This document shows, piece by piece, positions 62,973 to 64,000 of a stretch of DNA of 64,000 bases; within the stretch, counting starts at the first letter, position 1; each line of letters opens with the position of its first letter. The notes beneath the pieces are model-generated. The model worked only from the letters and a program-made list of their open reading frames with translations, was not told where the DNA came from and did no database searches. The DNA comes from Burkholderia ubonensis subsp. mesacidophila. GTDB lineage: Bacteria; Pseudomonadota; Gammaproteobacteria; Burkholderiales; Burkholderiaceae. The position numbers and the translations under genes are program-made. Location: positions 558,001-622,000 of the forward strand of contig NZ_CP020738.1 of NCBI RefSeq assembly GCF_002097715.1, written 5' to 3'.

Positions 62973-64000
62973 GCTGGGATAACAGTGACAAAAGGATGGC
63001 GATGCCGGCGATGACCATGCCGACGTACGGAAGGGCTGGGAACAGCCACTGTTTGATCGCATATCCATAAACGACGGAACCGATCGTCATGCCGGCGTAG
63101 AGCGCGCTGCTGTTCCAGGCTAATAGCGAAGACTTGTGGAGCGCCGTCGAATGGGCCAAACGGCTTTGCTGGGCCGGCTGAAACGGATATGAAAGTACTG
63201 CGAGGCCAAACAGTCCAATGACGAGCCAAGCGCCTTGATCGTGATGCAAGCCGAACCCGAGCGCCCCCATGCAGAGCATCATGCCGATGAGGCTCCAGGT
63301 TGCTGTGCGATTGGGTCCTATTCTGTCGGCGGCCCATCCGCCCACGTGATTGCCGAGAATCGCGCCGACGCCCCATCCGACGAAACAGAGCGAGGTAAGC
63401 GATGCTGAAATGTCCGGGTTCTCGTCCAGTCCCACGCCGAGATATGTATAGAATCCGTAGAGTGCGGCGCCCCACGCAATCATTGGTGACACTGCGGATA
63501 GCGCCACGCGTAATGGCAGTCGACGTGTGGGCGTTGCCAATGGGTGAGGCAACGGAGCTGGCCAGAGGATCAAATTGGGCCAGGCCAGCAAGAGTGCCGA
63601 GGCGGAGAGCAGAACGAATACGAGCCGCCAGGGCATCGCGTGAGCGAGGAGGGCCCCCAAGGGGGCGCTGGTCCAGAGGGCCGTCAGCAAGCCTGACACC
63701 GCGATCGAAAGCCAATGAGCACGGCGTCCTTCCGGCGCCTGGTCGCCCATTGCCGCATAAATGGACGGCGTGATCGCAGAGACTGCGATACCTGCCAGGA
63801 TCCGGCTCGATACGGACATCGCGAAGTTCGTCGCGCAGGCCGTAGCGAGGTTGGCGACGGCGAATACGACTAGCCCACAGCATATTGAAACGCGGCGCCC
63901 ATGCTTATCGCTCAGTTTGCCGATAAACGGCGAAGTGAGCGCGTAGGCGATGGAAAATGAACTCACAAGCCATCCTGCGCGACTGGTACTTGTGTGAAGC
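62956..64000 (-). CDS. MFS transporter, 5' end outside the window
   Basis: At least 348 residues of a major facilitator. The frame is open to the right edge, where the visible sequence starts in the middle of helix 2 (SRAGWLVSSFSIAYALTSP) followed by the MFS loop GKLSDKHGRRVS. About ten helices follow; the final ones are GMVIAGIAILLSLLSQH. AraJ/multidrug (DHA1-like) family. Its stop overlaps the DUF4392 gene start by 17 bp, so the two are translated together, suggesting transport of the metabolite that the cyclase uses or makes. Confidence 0.87.
   Translation of the reverse strand, partial: LHTSTSRAGWLVSSFSIAYALTSPFIGKLSDKHGRRVSICCGLVVFAVANLATACATNFAMSVSSRILAGIAVSAITPSIYAAMGDQAPEGRRAHWLSIAVSGLLTALWTSAPLGALLAHAMPWRLVFVLLSASALLLAWPNLILWPAPLPHPLATPTRRLPLRVALSAVSPMIAWGAALYGFYTYLGVGLDENPDISASLTSLCFVGWGVGAILGNHVGGWAADRIGPNRTATWSLIGMMLCMGALGFGLHHDQGAWLVIGLFGLAVLSYPFQPAQQSRLAHSTALHKSSLLAWNSSALYAGMTIGSVVYGYAIKQWLFPALPYVGMVIAGIAILLSLLSQHACKS

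Overview
The window looks like chromosomal DNA of a Burkholderia-type betaproteobacterium, possibly of the cepacia complex and possibly from the second chromosome. The evidence is very high GC with strong G/C at third codon positions, seven or more LysR regulators (mostly divergent from small enzyme operons), a Burkholderia-type 16-strand porin, two DUF4148 secreted peptides, and an extra groESL operon with its own CIRCE element. No rRNA, tRNA, CRISPR array or intact insertion sequence was seen.

Layout. 0.5-5.7 kb: a LysR regulator diverges from a DUF1338 (HglS-like) 2-oxoadipate dioxygenase/decarboxylase and a YdiJ-like D-2-hydroxyglutarate dehydrogenase, which together would take a lysine-catabolism intermediate to 2-oxoglutarate. 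5.7-9.6 kb: a J-domain protein, a branched-chain amino-acid binding protein and a DadA-like oxidase. 9.6-11.4 kb: an ISL3 transposase remnant, then an HTH gene, a Fic gene and a Lar-like zinc-ribbon gene, with matching palindromes in front of the HTH and Fic genes. 11.4-16 kb: a hypothetical protein, an HscC-type Hsp70 and its DjlC-like partner, which is frameshifted. 16-18 kb: a more AT-rich accessory pocket with a STM2901/DUF1493 pair and a SymE-like toxin. 18-25 kb: PLP aminotransferase, PNPOx-like protein, LysR/SDR, and a DsbB, small membrane protein and SLAC1/TDT operon divergent from a LysR. 25-34.4 kb: secreted alpha/beta hydrolases with a cytochrome P460, a lower-GC SDR/PfpI/SnoaL/AraC cluster and another hydrolase.

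34.7-44.8 kb is a sulfur-metabolism region. It holds a rhodanese, a serine O-acetyltransferase and an XRE regulator, an unknown membrane protein on the opposite strand, a family 2A encapsulin shell with its cysteine desulfurase cargo, and then a TauD-like dioxygenase with a sulfonate-type ABC transporter. The shell probably stores an active desulfurase, with cysteine synthesis (SAT) and sulfane-sulfur handling (rhodanese) alongside.

44.9-64 kb: a truncated GH18 chitinase, a lipoprotein, groESL with CIRCE and a strong terminator, an M20 hydrolase/binding protein/porin operon, an alcohol dehydrogenase and two LysR genes, an ene-reductase/isochorismatase/monooxygenase operon, and an eroded gene. 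The end holds a probable three-gene signalling operon (GGDEF plus degenerate EAL, an 87-residue protein, a LuxR-type AHL-binding regulator) and a D-glutamate cyclase-like gene overlapping an MFS transporter that runs off the right edge.

Functions are assigned by recognising motifs and family sequences by eye. No database search was run, and GC statements are qualitative.
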